A program made the position numbers and the translations under genes. This document shows positions 9,864-18,338 of a stretch of DNA of 64,000 nt, one piece after another. This DNA is from Gracilibacillus sp. YIM 98692. GTDB lineage: Bacteria > Bacillota > Bacilli > Bacillales > Amphibacillaceae. A model generated the notes under the pieces. The model was not told the origin of the DNA, did no database searches, and saw only the letters and a list, made by a program, of their open reading frames with translations. The DNA lies in NCBI RefSeq assembly GCF_010993965.1, contig NZ_WIXM01000006.1, positions 128,529 to 192,528 of the forward strand. Reading direction: 5' to 3'. Position 1 is the stretch's first letter; every line of letters starts with the position of its first letter.

Positions 9864-10412
9864 TTATTCCTTCATACCTTTATTCCTTAAATATAATATC
9901 GCATAAGCTGTTTTAGCATCATGAATTTCCTGTGTTAATACTTTTTCTTCCGCTTCTTCTAAAGTTAACTCTACCAATTCTACAAATTCATCTTCATCTA
10001 ATGATTGAGCCTCTACCAGTTCCTTCAGATCACTTGTTTCATACAAATAAATTATTTCATCAGCAAAACCTGGTGATGTATAAAACGATGTAATGTATGT
10101 TAATTGTTTTGTCGTATACCCTGTTTCTTCTTCTAGTTCTCTTAGAGCAGTCACTTTAGGTGATTCTCCATCCTCTAATTTTCCTGCCGGAATTTCTATT
10201 AAAGTTTTTTCTAGTGGTTTACGATATTGTTTCACAAAAACGATTTTATTATCCTTTGTTTTTGGAATAATCGCAACCGCTCCTGGATGTTTTACAATTT
10301 CACGTTTCGATTGATTTCCATCTGGTAATGTCACATCATCTACTTGTAATCGGATGACTCTTCCTTCAAAAATATGTTCCGAATGAATGGTTTTTTCCGT
10401 AAAATTTGTCAT
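9864..10412 (-). CDS. nudF: ADP-ribose pyrophosphatase (Nudix hydrolase)
   Basis: Hydrolyses ADP-ribose to AMP and ribose-5-phosphate. The 182-residue protein has a complete Nudix box: G77-x5-E83-x7-R91-E92-x2-E95-E96-x-G98. The N-terminal HSEHIFEGRVIRL and the downstream substrate-specificity region match ADPRase rather than MutT. It is head-to-head with the aldo/keto reductase gene and followed directly by the EndoQ-like gene. Confidence 0.9.
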   Translation of the reverse strand: MTNFTEKTIHSEHIFEGRVIRLQVDDVTLPDGNQSKREIVKHPGAVAIIPKTKDNKIVFVKQYRKPLEKTLIEIPAGKLEDGESPKVTALRELEEETGYTTKQLTYITSFYTSPGFADEIIYLYETSDLKELVEAQSLDEDEFVELVELTLEEAEEKVLTQEIHDAKTAYAILYLRNKGMKE

Positions 10413-10514
10413 CTTTTTATACCTGCCTTTTTTTAGAATAAACTACTATCATTGTATTTCTTAAAATGAATTTGTACAATAAAAATATAATGACTTCAGA
10501 AAGGATGGAATGCA

Positions 10515-11429
10515 ATGCGTATAAATCAATTAGGTCAATCCGATTTACATATTTCTGAATTATCACTAGGTTGTATGTCTTTAGGCACGAATCAAAAACA
10601 TGCTGAAGGAATTATTCACGAAGCTATTGATCTTGGGATTAATTATTTAGATACAGCGGATTTATATAATCAAGGGGTAAATGAAGAAATTATCGGAAAA
10701 GCGATTAAGTCTAAGCGGGACGATGTTATTCTAGCAACCAAAGTCGGCAATCACTTAAAAGATGATGGAAGCTGGTTTTGGGACCCATCAAAAGCATACA
10801 TAAAAGATCAAGTAAAAGCGAGTTTACAGAGGCTTCAAACAGACTATATTGATTTATATCAGTTACATGGCGGTACCATGGAGGATCCAATCGATGAAAC
10901 CATTGGAGCTTTTGAAGATTTAGTGCAAGAAGGGGTGATTCGATATTATGGTATATCTTCTATCCGTCCTAATGTTATTAGAGAATATGTAAAAAAATCA
11001 AATATCATCAGTGTGATGTCTCAATATAGTATCCTGGACAGGCGACCAGAAGAGGAAATTTTACCGTTATTAGAAGAAAATAATATTAGTGTGGTGACTA
11101 GAGGTTCTCTAGCTAAAGGTATGTTAAGTAACAAAGCAAGTCAACTGGTAGAACAGAAAGGCCAAGATGGATTCTTGGATTACAATGAATCAGAATTAAA
11201 GAGCACAGTGAAAGAACTGCAGAACATTTTAGAGCCAAATCAAACTCTTAATGGGCTTGCTCTCCATTACGTATTACAATCAAAAACGGTAGCATCTAGT
11301 GTAACAGGAGCTAGCTCTATTGAGCAGCTAAAAACAAATGTAAAGGCGTTAGAAGAAACATTTTCCGATGACCAATTAGAAAAAGTAAGAAGTATCGCAA
11401 AACAAAATGTATACCAAAACCATCGTTAA
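10515..11429 (+). CDS. yqkF: Aldo/keto reductase (YqkF-like)
   Basis: NADPH-dependent oxidoreductase of unknown physiological substrate. The 304-residue TIM-barrel protein has the catalytic tetrad context: DTADLYNQG (Asp and Tyr), ATKVGN (Lys) and YQLHGG (His). It also has the C-terminal SVTGASSIEQLKTN cofactor-phosphate loop. It sits divergent from nudF, as in B. subtilis yqkF. The ribosome site AAGGATGGA lies just before the ATG. Confidence 0.85.
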   Translation: MRINQLGQSDLHISELSLGCMSLGTNQKHAEGIIHEAIDLGINYLDTADLYNQGVNEEIIGKAIKSKRDDVILATKVGNHLKDDGSWFWDPSKAYIKDQVKASLQRLQTDYIDLYQLHGGTMEDPIDETIGAFEDLVQEGVIRYYGISSIRPNVIREYVKKSNIISVMSQYSILDRRPEEEILPLLEENNISVVTRGSLAKGMLSNKASQLVEQKGQDGFLDYNESELKSTVKELQNILEPNQTLNGLALHYVLQSKTVASSVTGASSIEQLKTNVKALEETFSDDQLEKVRSIAKQNVYQNHR

Positions 11430-11559
11430 CTATAAGTTTTACTATTAGGCTTTTTCCATATTCATTGTTGTTTTTATAAACTGTTGAACAAAAATACGAC
11501 ATAGTGAAAATGTTAAAAGAGTGCCTATAACTTTCTCATTATTGTTTACTGCTTTCATA

Positions 11560-11632
11560 CGCTCCGACAACATACTTTGCTTTCCGCAGCGTCGATTAAG
11601 CACTAATCATAGGACGAGTGGAGTAAAACTAT
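11560..11632 (+). repeat. Dispersed palindromic intergenic repeat, copy B (remnant)
   Basis: The 298-base gap between the reductase and yqkB carries a short remnant of the same family as 2281-2576 and 16011-16376. The left edge (GCTCC..ACTT.GCTTTCCG) is joined straight to the right edge (CAGCGTCGATTAAGCACT, then GACGAGTGGAG), with the middle missing. The rest of the gap is AT-rich, and I see nothing else in it apart from the terminator. Confidence 0.75.
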
Positions 11633-11694
11633 CCAAAGTTACTGCGCTGTTTATAGCTATGGTGAAATATGGTTACAACCTTCTTTTATAAGTA

Positions 11695-11722
11695 GAGCTC
11701 TAGGAAATGTTACCTAGAGCTC
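11695..11722 (-). terminator. Terminator after the HesB-like gene
   Basis: A 10-bp stem (11695-11704 with 11713-11722) lies just downstream of the yqkB stop on the minus strand. The T-run is weak. It also faces the aldo/keto reductase and may act in both directions. Confidence 0.6.
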
Positions 11723-11727
11723 CACTG

Positions 11728-12048
11728 TTATGCTGTTAATTGATTAATGGATATAAAAGGGTTTAAGACTCCTTCATTACTGCTTAATCTAAATGTCTGC
11801 CCGTTAAAGTCTAATCGCATTTTATTTGCAAAAAATACTGATTGATGGTAATGAACAGTGACCGTAAAGACATCATTTTCCACCAGTTTATCCGCTTTAT
11901 CTTGTTCCATTTTAAATTCTATTGTAGGCATTCCATTCACTCCACAGCCACAACCGTCTGTATCATATTTTAATGCTAATATAGAGTGAGAATGAGGTTG
12001 TAACTCTTTTAATTTTGAAATCGCTTCTTTCGTTATTTGTAATTTCAC
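11728..12048 (-). CDS. yqkB: HesB/IscA-like iron-sulfur biosynthesis fold protein YqkB
   Basis: A 106-residue A-type-carrier-like protein. The conserved cysteine cluster is DTDGCGCG near residue 32; the C-terminal Cys-x-Cys of true IscA is absent, so it belongs to the YqkB subfamily and not to classic scaffold proteins. No function is established. It lies close to the SDR gene (17 bp), both on the minus strand, and has its own terminator. Confidence 0.82.
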   Translation of the reverse strand: MKLQITKEAISKLKELQPHSHSILALKYDTDGCGCGVNGMPTIEFKMEQDKADKLVENDVFTVTVHYHQSVFFANKMRLDFNGQTFRLSSNEGVLNPFISINQLTA

Positions 12049-12065
12049 GTTTATCCTCCTAAAAA

Positions 12066-12854
12066 TTACTTCTTATAAAATAATGGACGCAGTAATGTTT
12101 CCATCAAATGTGGACACAATTGGTATAACTTACTGCCTAATTGCATCCAATTCGGTAAATTTATTTCTCGTTTGGAAGTAAATAAGGTTTGAACAATTTT
12201 CTCTGCCACCCTATCAGGATCTAACATATACTTTTTAACATTTTTTATATAAGTACCTTCTGGATCTGCTATTGAAAAAAATGATGTACCGACTGGACCC
12301 AAATTAACGGACGTAACATAAACGTTCTCCATGTTTAATTCCAATCGCAACGAATTGGTAAAAGCTATAACAGCAGACTTCGTAGCGCTATAAACAGCAG
12401 ACTTTGGTGTTTGTATTTTTCCTGCTTGAGAAGCTATATTTATTATATGTGAGACAGATTTTTTCTTTAACAATGGTAAGAAGTATTTGGTTGTGTACAT
12501 AACCCCTAATACATTTAGATCTACCATCCCTTTTATATCATCTGATTCCAGTTGATCAAATCGTTCAAATAACCCGTAACCTGCATTATTGATTAATGCA
12601 TCAATTTCTAAAACATCTGCTTCAATCTGTTTCATCGTAGCAAACCAACTCTCATGATTACTTATATCGGATACGTAGATATAAGCGCTCACATTGTATA
12701 ATTGCTTGAGTTCTCTTTGCAATGCCTTTAACTTTTCTTCCGTTCGCGCAACTAATATAGGTACACCGCCATTTGCTGCAATTGTTTTAGCGACTGCTGC
12801 ACCAATTCCATCAGATGCTCCAGTGATTAATATTTTCTTTTTATTAATTTCCAC
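12066..12854 (-). CDS. yqjQ: Short-chain dehydrogenase/reductase (YqjQ-like)
   Basis: A 262-residue Rossmann-fold oxidoreductase. It has the nucleotide motif TGASDGIG at the N-terminus, NNAG in the middle, and a catalytic Ser followed by Y-x-x-x-K in SAVYSATKSA. The substrate is unknown. The C-terminus carries a hydrophobic extension seen in membrane-associated SDRs that act on lipids (inference). Probably co-transcribed with yqkB, and divergent from the glycerophosphodiesterase gene. Confidence 0.85.
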   Translation of the reverse strand: MEINKKKILITGASDGIGAAVAKTIAANGGVPILVARTEEKLKALQRELKQLYNVSAYIYVSDISNHESWFATMKQIEADVLEIDALINNAGYGLFERFDQLESDDIKGMVDLNVLGVMYTTKYFLPLLKKKSVSHIINIASQAGKIQTPKSAVYSATKSAVIAFTNSLRLELNMENVYVTSVNLGPVGTSFFSIADPEGTYIKNVKKYMLDPDRVAEKIVQTLFTSKREINLPNWMQLGSKLYQLCPHLMETLLRPLFYKK

Positions 12855-12999
12855 TATAACTCCTCCTGCAATTAGTTTAACATGAAAGACAGGTTACAAG
12901 AATATGATTGCTTACTAATGGAATATGATATAGCATTATAATCGTCCAACTAAGAAGCGCTTTCCGTATAAAAACGTGTCTAAGGGGTGATATAAGATA

Positions 13000-13731
13000 A
13001 TGACTACTATTTATGCTCATCGCGGAGCAAGTAAACAAGCACCTGAAAACACAATGCCTGCCTTTGATTTAGCCTACCATTATGGAGCTGATGGAGTAGA
13101 AACGGACGTACAATTAACGAAAGATAATGTGCCGGTATTAATTCATGACGAAAATGTAAGGCGTACGACAAATGGGGTTGGATTTGTTCAAGATTATACA
13201 TATAATGAACTTAAAAAGCTTGATGCTGGCAGTTGGTTCCATCCATCCTTTAAAGGTACACCCATCCCAACGTTAGACGAATTACTTACATGGAATCAAG
13301 AAAAAAAGATGAAATTAAATATTGAATTAAAAAACAATTTAATTGACTACAAAAACTTAGAACAAATCGTTTGTGATAAAATTATAGCTTACGATATGAT
13401 AGATAAAATAGTGATCTCGACATTTAATGACAAATGTTTGCATCGTCTACATCAATTGCCATACGATATTTCTTATGCCTTCTTAACAAGTAAAAAGCGA
13501 AAAGACCTTATTCGTTTTGCAAAGCAACAAGGAGCAAAAGGACTGCATTTACGATATCGATTGTTGAATAAAAGGTTATTAGAAAATACAAACAGAGAGT
13601 CGTTATATGTAGCCGTGTATACTGTTAATCAACCTATATCGTTAGCTAGAGTCTTTAAGATAAATTGCCAAGCAGTGTTTACAGACGTGCCAAACATAGC
13701 GATTCGAATTCGACAGAAAATTCAAGATTGA
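13000..13731 (+). CDS. yqiK: Glycerophosphodiester phosphodiesterase (YqiK-like)
   Basis: Hydrolyses glycerophosphodiesters to glycerol-3-phosphate and an alcohol. The 243-residue GDPD TIM barrel starts with AHRGASKQAPENT, giving the catalytic His-Arg and the metal Glu, followed by GVETDVQLTKDNVPVLIHD with the second His. There is no signal peptide, so it should act in the cytoplasm, unlike secreted GlpQ. It stands alone between yqjQ and rnz. Confidence 0.88.
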   Translation: MTTIYAHRGASKQAPENTMPAFDLAYHYGADGVETDVQLTKDNVPVLIHDENVRRTTNGVGFVQDYTYNELKKLDAGSWFHPSFKGTPIPTLDELLTWNQEKKMKLNIELKNNLIDYKNLEQIVCDKIIAYDMIDKIVISTFNDKCLHRLHQLPYDISYAFLTSKKRKDLIRFAKQQGAKGLHLRYRLLNKRLLENTNRESLYVAVYTVNQPISLARVFKINCQAVFTDVPNIAIRIRQKIQD

Positions 13732-13743
13732 AAATAAAGAAAA

Positions 13744-13878
13744 CTCGTCGATTGACGAGCCTATAGCGAAGTTAGAGACGTAGTTGCACTTGTCTATCTT
13801 TCTTATCGTGGTATCTACGTCGAATACACTTCACCTGTAACACGATATAAATTTTGATATGGTAAAAAGGAGTTTAAC
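13744..13878 (-). ncRNA. Possible small structured RNA between the GDPD gene and rnz
   Basis: On the minus strand the gap ends in a hairpin CTCGTC-AATC-GACGAG followed by TTTTCTTTATTTT (an intrinsic terminator). No minus-strand gene precedes it within 120 bases. Upstream of that hairpin there is a 7-bp stem GACGTAG/CTACGTC enclosed by GAAGT/ACTTC. This fits a small RNA of about 100 nt with its own terminator. I found no clear promoter, and it could instead be the 3' region of the plus-strand gene. Confidence 0.3.
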
Positions 13879-14793
13879 ATGAAAGTTTTATTTTTAGGTA
13901 CTGGGGCTGGATTACCAAGTAAACAAAGAAATGTAACCTCTATCCTCTTAGACATACTTCAAGAAGACCAATCCATTTGGATGTTTGATTGTGGTGAAGC
14001 TACACAGCACCAAATATTGCATACATCTATTCGACCACGTAAGATCAATAAAATATTTATTACTCATTTGCATGGTGATCATATATATGGTTTACCTGGT
14101 TTCTTAAGTAGTCGTTCCTTCCAAGGGGGTACAGATCCTGTTACTGTATATGGACCAAAAGGTATACAAGAATTCATTGAAACAAGCTTAGCTATAAGCG
14201 AAACCAAACTTACTTACCCACTACATTTTCACCATATAACAGAAGGCCTGTTATGCGAAAATGAACATTTTTATGTTTATTCCAAAAAGTTAGATCATGG
14301 CATTCCTTCGTACGGATTTCGTATTGTTGAGAAAAATATGCCCGGCCCTTTGTTGGTAGACAAATTAAAACAAGATGGGATTATGCCAGGACCTGTTTAT
14401 CAACAATTAAAAGAAAAGGAGCAAGTGCAATTAGAAGATGGCAGCATCATACAATCCAGTACATATATAGGGAAAGAAAAGAAAGGTAGAATCATTAGCA
14501 TAATGGGTGATACTAGATATCGAGAAGAGCATATTTCTTTCGTGCAAAACTCAGATGTCTTAATCCATGAAGCTACCTTTTCTAAAGATCAAACTGACTT
14601 AGCTTATCAATACTTTCATTCTACAACGAAACAAGCTGCACAATTGGCTAAAATAGGAAATGTAAAAAAGCTAATGTTGACACATATTTCGGCTCGTTTT
14701 CAACAACAAGATTTAGATCATTTATTGCACGAATCGCAAGAGTATTTTCCTAACACCTTTTTAGTCTATGATTTTTTTGAACAAGAAATTTAA
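13879..14793 (+). CDS. rnz: Ribonuclease Z
   Basis: Endonuclease that trims the 3' trailer of tRNA precursors lacking an encoded CCA. The 304-residue metallo-beta-lactamase protein has the zinc motif H63-x-H65-x-D67-H68, the downstream MGDTRY and HEATF blocks, and the C-terminal HISARF. It also has an exosite arm rich in Gly/Pro around 155-175 (MPGPLLVDK). Length and motif positions match B. subtilis Rnz. The stop is adjacent to the convergent dinB stop. Confidence 0.94.
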   Translation: MKVLFLGTGAGLPSKQRNVTSILLDILQEDQSIWMFDCGEATQHQILHTSIRPRKINKIFITHLHGDHIYGLPGFLSSRSFQGGTDPVTVYGPKGIQEFIETSLAISETKLTYPLHFHHITEGLLCENEHFYVYSKKLDHGIPSYGFRIVEKNMPGPLLVDKLKQDGIMPGPVYQQLKEKEQVQLEDGSIIQSSTYIGKEKKGRIISIMGDTRYREEHISFVQNSDVLIHEATFSKDQTDLAYQYFHSTTKQAAQLAKIGNVKKLMLTHISARFQQQDLDHLLHESQEYFPNTFLVYDFFEQEI

Positions 14794-15921
14794 TCATGAT
14801 TCCGAGCTTCCTTTCTCTAATTCTTTCTTATATTGAAAAAGATCAAGCTGATAAGTAGCCTCTTGCTTCTTTATTGCTTCCAATACGGTTATCCCAAGTA
14901 ACCGTATTGCATCACCATTCCAGTGTTGATCAAAAAGCGTGACAATATGACCATATATAACGGTCTGATCATCTGTATAAGTAGAGAGCTTTAACCTCCT
15001 AGTAATGGTAGTTCGATCATGATACCTAATGACTAATTGCAGAGTATCTCCAACTGCCTTTTTCCTTTGCAAGCGAATGGATACCCCATTAGCTAAATCC
15101 TTTAATTTACTTAACAATTGTTCATAATCAGATATGTCATGTGGAAATGTTTTAGAATTGCCTACACTTTTAAATGTTTGTGCTCTTTCTGGATCAACAG
15201 CCCTAGGATCATTTCCTTTTGCTCTAGCTTGTAATTTTTCACCATTTACGCCTAATAATTTTTTTAAGATAATAGGTTCTGCTTCTACTAAATCATTTAT
15301 TTTGAATATATTACACCGCTTTAATTTTTCAGCTGTTTTCTTTCCAATCCCATACATTTCTTCGATATCAAGAGGCCAGAGCTTTTCAGCAACATCTCGC
15401 TTTCTAAGGATGGTAATACCATTAGGCTTCTTCATATCAGAAGCCATTTTCGCTAAAAATTTATTGGGAGCTACCCCAATACTACATGGAAGATGCAGTT
15501 CTTTTTTCAATTTAGCCTGAATCCATTCCGCTAATTGTATAGGAGTTCCTAACTGATGACATAATGTGATGTCCAAGTAGGCTTCATCTATTGAGACGGG
15601 TTCTACATATGGAGTGAATTCCTCCAACAATTGGAATATTTGAGAAGAAACAGCACGGTAGCGATGGAAATTAGGTCTTTTTACGATTAAATGAGGGCAT
15701 AATTTTTTCGCTTCCCATAAAGTCATCGTTGTTTTTACCCCATACTTTCTTGCTTCATAACTGCTTGTTACTATAATACCTTTCCGTTCATCCGGATTAC
15801 CGGCAATAGCGACAGGCTTTCCCCTTAAATCAGGATTGTCAGCTATTTCTACTGATGCATAAAAGCTGTTCATATCTACATGTAAAATAACTCGACCATT
15901 TTTAGGATACCATTTATTCAT
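14794..15921 (-). CDS. dinB: DNA polymerase IV (Y family)
   Basis: Translesion DNA polymerase. It has the palm motif HVDMNSFYASVE, the catalytic SIDEAYLD, a helix-hairpin-helix in MYGIGKKTAEKL, and a C-terminal little-finger domain. The tail contains QLDLF, a textbook beta-clamp binding motif, so it is sliding-clamp dependent like B. subtilis PolYB/YqjH. I take ATG 15921; a GTG three codons upstream (15930) is an alternative, and neither has a strong ribosome site. It is convergent with rnz. Confidence 0.92.
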   Translation of the reverse strand: MNKWYPKNGRVILHVDMNSFYASVEIADNPDLRGKPVAIAGNPDERKGIIVTSSYEARKYGVKTTMTLWEAKKLCPHLIVKRPNFHRYRAVSSQIFQLLEEFTPYVEPVSIDEAYLDITLCHQLGTPIQLAEWIQAKLKKELHLPCSIGVAPNKFLAKMASDMKKPNGITILRKRDVAEKLWPLDIEEMYGIGKKTAEKLKRCNIFKINDLVEAEPIILKKLLGVNGEKLQARAKGNDPRAVDPERAQTFKSVGNSKTFPHDISDYEQLLSKLKDLANGVSIRLQRKKAVGDTLQLVIRYHDRTTITRRLKLSTYTDDQTVIYGHIVTLFDQHWNGDAIRLLGITVLEAIKKQEATYQLDLFQYKKELEKGSSES

Positions 15922-16010
15922 ACTTCTCACTTCTTTAACCTAGGCTTTTTTCTAAAATATTGTTGATTTCATTGCACAAAATCCATAAACCACGACGTAA
16001 GTTTAGAAAG

Positions 16011-16376
16011 TTTTTCTCCCACTCGTCTCACGATGAGTGCTTAATCATCGCTGCGGAAAAACACTCGCTTTCCGTGGGGAACGCTTCAGCCTCCTCACGA
16101 GCAAAAACCGCTCGCTGCGGGGTCCTCAGACTGTTCCTTTCCCACAGGAGTCTCGCATTTTTCCGCAGCTTAATTAGTTCTCGTTTTAAGTGAGAAAAAA
16201 ACATATTCTTACTACTCACTAGCGGAAGAAATATACGTAGACTCCTGCTTAGAACACGAGCTGAAGATCCCGCAGACAGCGAAGAATGAGCTGTCGAGGA
16301 AGCTGAAGCCGTGCCCGCGGAAAGTGAAGTATATTTCTGGAGCGATATTCAGAGCTTTTTCAAGGTTTATGTCGCA
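16011..16376 (-). repeat. Dispersed palindromic intergenic repeat, copy C (fullest copy)
   Basis: Fills most of the 500-base gap between dinB and the peptidase gene. It is the inverse copy of 2281-2576. It is built from two related ~110-bp units facing each other: each has AGACTCCTG, then CTGA.GA.CCCGCAG, a short hairpin, GAGGA.GCTGAAGC, then CGGAAAG. The whole is therefore a large imperfect palindrome centred near 16190. No transposase or conserved reading frame is seen; the small frames inside are incidental. Confidence 0.85.
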
Positions 16377-16421
16377 GTGTGGTTCTACTGTGTAATAACA
16401 ACAACGAATATAAAAAGGGAA

Positions 16422-17543
16422 TTAATCTATTCTGGTTTGTTTTATTATTTCGACCATTAATTCAGGAATTTTTACTAATTCTTGGATAGGCATTCTCTCA
16501 TTTTTAGTATGGATATTCTCATATCCGATCGCTAGGTTAACCGTCGGGATGCCTTTACCCGATAAATGATTCGCATCACTTCCACCACCGCTGGTTTTTA
16601 ATATCGGCTTCCGTCCTATTCCTGCTATAGCATTTACTACAGTTTCCACTACTTTATCATTTGATTTAAAATGGTAAGATGGATACATAGATTTCACATT
16701 TACTTCTACTTCTCCTCCCATAATAGTTGCAGTATGCTCCAAAGCTTCTATCATATTATGCACTTGTTTTTTTAGCTTATTTTCAGACAATGATCTGGCC
16801 TCAGCAATAAGCAATACTTCGTCACAAACTACATTCGTAGGACCCTTTCCTTCAAAGCTGCCAATATTCGCTGTTGTCTCTTCGTCTACTCTTCCCAGCG
16901 GCATTTTCGTAATAGCCTTAGCCGTTATACTAATGGCTGAAACACCTTTTTCTGGGTTAACCCCTGCATGAGCGGCTTTTCCTTTTATAGAAGCATATAA
17001 TTTTGACTGAGCAGGGGCAGCTGTCATCACCTGTCCAACTTGTCCATTACTATCTAGAGCATAACCGTAATCTGCTGGAAGTAATGATGAATCAAAATAT
17101 CTAGATCCAACAAGCCCGGACTCTTCGCCACTCATGATTACAAAGTATAAATCGCCATGGGAGGTTTCCATTTCTTTTAATACATGAATACATTCAATGA
17201 TAGCAGCGATTCCAGCTTTATCGTCTGCCCCAAGAATCGTTGTTCCATCTGATAAAATCATATTTTCTCGTATAACTGGTTTAATGGATTTTCCTGGTGC
17301 TACGGTATCCATGTGAGCAGTAAAAAATATCGTTTCCGTATCACTAGAATTCCCTTCAAGCTTGCAGATTAGATTTCCGGCTTCATGTCTACTCTTGTCA
17401 TTGGATTTATCTTCGATTACATCTAGGCCAATGGATTCCATCACGTGTATAAGGTAGTCAGCAATCTTTCTTTCCTTTGATGTTTCTGAATCTATTTGAA
17501 CTAATTGTAAAAATTGATCTATTATTCTTTTTTCATTGACCAT
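16422..17543 (-). CDS. yqjE: PepT-like M20 metallopeptidase (YqjE)
   Basis: Dizinc peptidase of the M20 family, close to tripeptidase T. It has the motifs AHMDTV (first metal His/Asp), GADDKAG (bridging Asp), GEESGLVGS (catalytic and metal Glu), and a dimerisation lid domain around 180-290. The open frame begins at a GTG at 17558, but the ATG at 17543 follows AAAGGTGAT at good spacing and gives 373 residues. Substrate unknown; peptide turnover in the cytoplasm is likely. Confidence 0.88.
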   Translation of the reverse strand: MVNEKRIIDQFLQLVQIDSETSKERKIADYLIHVMESIGLDVIEDKSNDKSRHEAGNLICKLEGNSSDTETIFFTAHMDTVAPGKSIKPVIRENMILSDGTTILGADDKAGIAAIIECIHVLKEMETSHGDLYFVIMSGEESGLVGSRYFDSSLLPADYGYALDSNGQVGQVMTAAPAQSKLYASIKGKAAHAGVNPEKGVSAISITAKAITKMPLGRVDEETTANIGSFEGKGPTNVVCDEVLLIAEARSLSENKLKKQVHNMIEALEHTATIMGGEVEVNVKSMYPSYHFKSNDKVVETVVNAIAGIGRKPILKTSGGGSDANHLSGKGIPTVNLAIGYENIHTKNERMPIQELVKIPELMVEIIKQTRID

Positions 17544-17632
17544 TATATCACCTTTCACCTAAAGATTTACTTGTCCATCCGCTTTATTCCATGTAAAATA
17601 TATAATAGCAATGCTGTAAAGGAGGCTTATGT

Positions 17633-17734
17633 ATGGCAACCAAACGAGAAAAAAGAGTAAAAGTTATTGTTTATATTATGATTATCGCTATGATATTATC
17701 TACTTTCACCGCAGGTTTGGCTGCATTTATTTAA
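17633..17734 (+). CDS. prli42: Stressosome-associated protein Prli42
   Basis: A 33-residue protein too short for routine gene calling. It has a basic N-terminus (KREKRVKV) followed by one transmembrane helix (VIVYIMIIAMILSTFTAG). The pattern matches Prli42, a miniprotein that anchors the stressosome to the membrane by binding RsbR in Listeria and is conserved in Bacilli. A strong AAGGAGG (17619-17625) lies 7 nt before the ATG. It is divergent from yqjE and convergent with brxB. Confidence 0.8.
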   Translation: MATKREKRVKVIVYIMIIAMILSTFTAGLAAFI

Positions 17735-17793
17735 GTAAGAGAATGAAATGATTACACTTAAAAGCGCTTCATTTCATTACCATATAATGATGA

Positions 17794-17832
17794 AAAAAAG
17801 AAAGACACCGATAAACGGTAGTCTTTCTTTTT
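17794..17832. terminator. Bidirectional terminator between prli42 and brxB
   Basis: Stem AAAAGAAAGAC/GTCTTTCTTTT with an inner ACCG/CGGT helix. There are A/T runs on both sides, so it can stop both the convergent brxB and prli42 transcripts. Confidence 0.75.
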
Positions 17833-17837
17833 ACGTA

Positions 17838-18269
17838 TTATACTTCTTCACAAAATTCGTCAAATAACCCTTGTAGGTTATTTACAACTTGTACTGGACT
17901 GTGTCCTTCAATTTCATGACGTTCAACCATTTTTAAAATTTCGCCATTTTTTAATAATGCAAACGATGGCGACGAAGGAGCATATCCCTTGAAGTATTGT
18001 CTAGCTAACTCTGTCGCTTCACGATCTTGACCTGCAAAAACTGTAACAAGTTGATCGGGACGTTTGTCATAGTGAATAGCGCTAGCAGCGGCTGGACGCG
18101 CTACTCCACCTGCACAACCACATGTAGAGTTGACCATAACTAGTGTTGTTCCGTCCTTTTCTAAAGCATTCTTTACTTCCTCTGGAGTCGTTAATTCTTC
18201 ATACCCGGCTTGTCGAATTTCATTTCTAGCGGACTCCACGATGTCTCCCATAAATAGATTAAATTCCAT
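17838..18269 (-). CDS. brxB: Bacilliredoxin BrxB (YqiW)
   Basis: Thiol-disulfide protein that removes bacillithiol from oxidised protein cysteines. The 143-residue protein has the DUF1094 fold and the characteristic C50-G-C52 motif in NSTCGCAGG. An upstream in-frame start at 18293 is possible, but the ATG at 18269 gives the family length and the N-terminus [11 protein letters not shown]. It stands alone and is convergent with prli42. Confidence 0.92.
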   Translation of the reverse strand: MEFNLFMGDIVESARNEIRQAGYEELTTPEEVKNALEKDGTTLVMVNSTCGCAGGVARPAAASAIHYDKRPDQLVTVFAGQDREATELARQYFKGYAPSSPSFALLKNGEILKMVERHEIEGHSPVQVVNNLQGLFDEFCEEV

Positions 18270-18338
18270 GGTTATACAACCTCTCTTTAACATCCATATT
18301 TTATAATCATAGTATCAACTTCTTTTTCACATTTCAAT

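Noticed and set aside
16028-16219. 63- and 77-codon frames near 16.0-16.2 kb on both strands
   Set aside because: Entirely within repeat copy C with palindromic composition; no independent support for coding.
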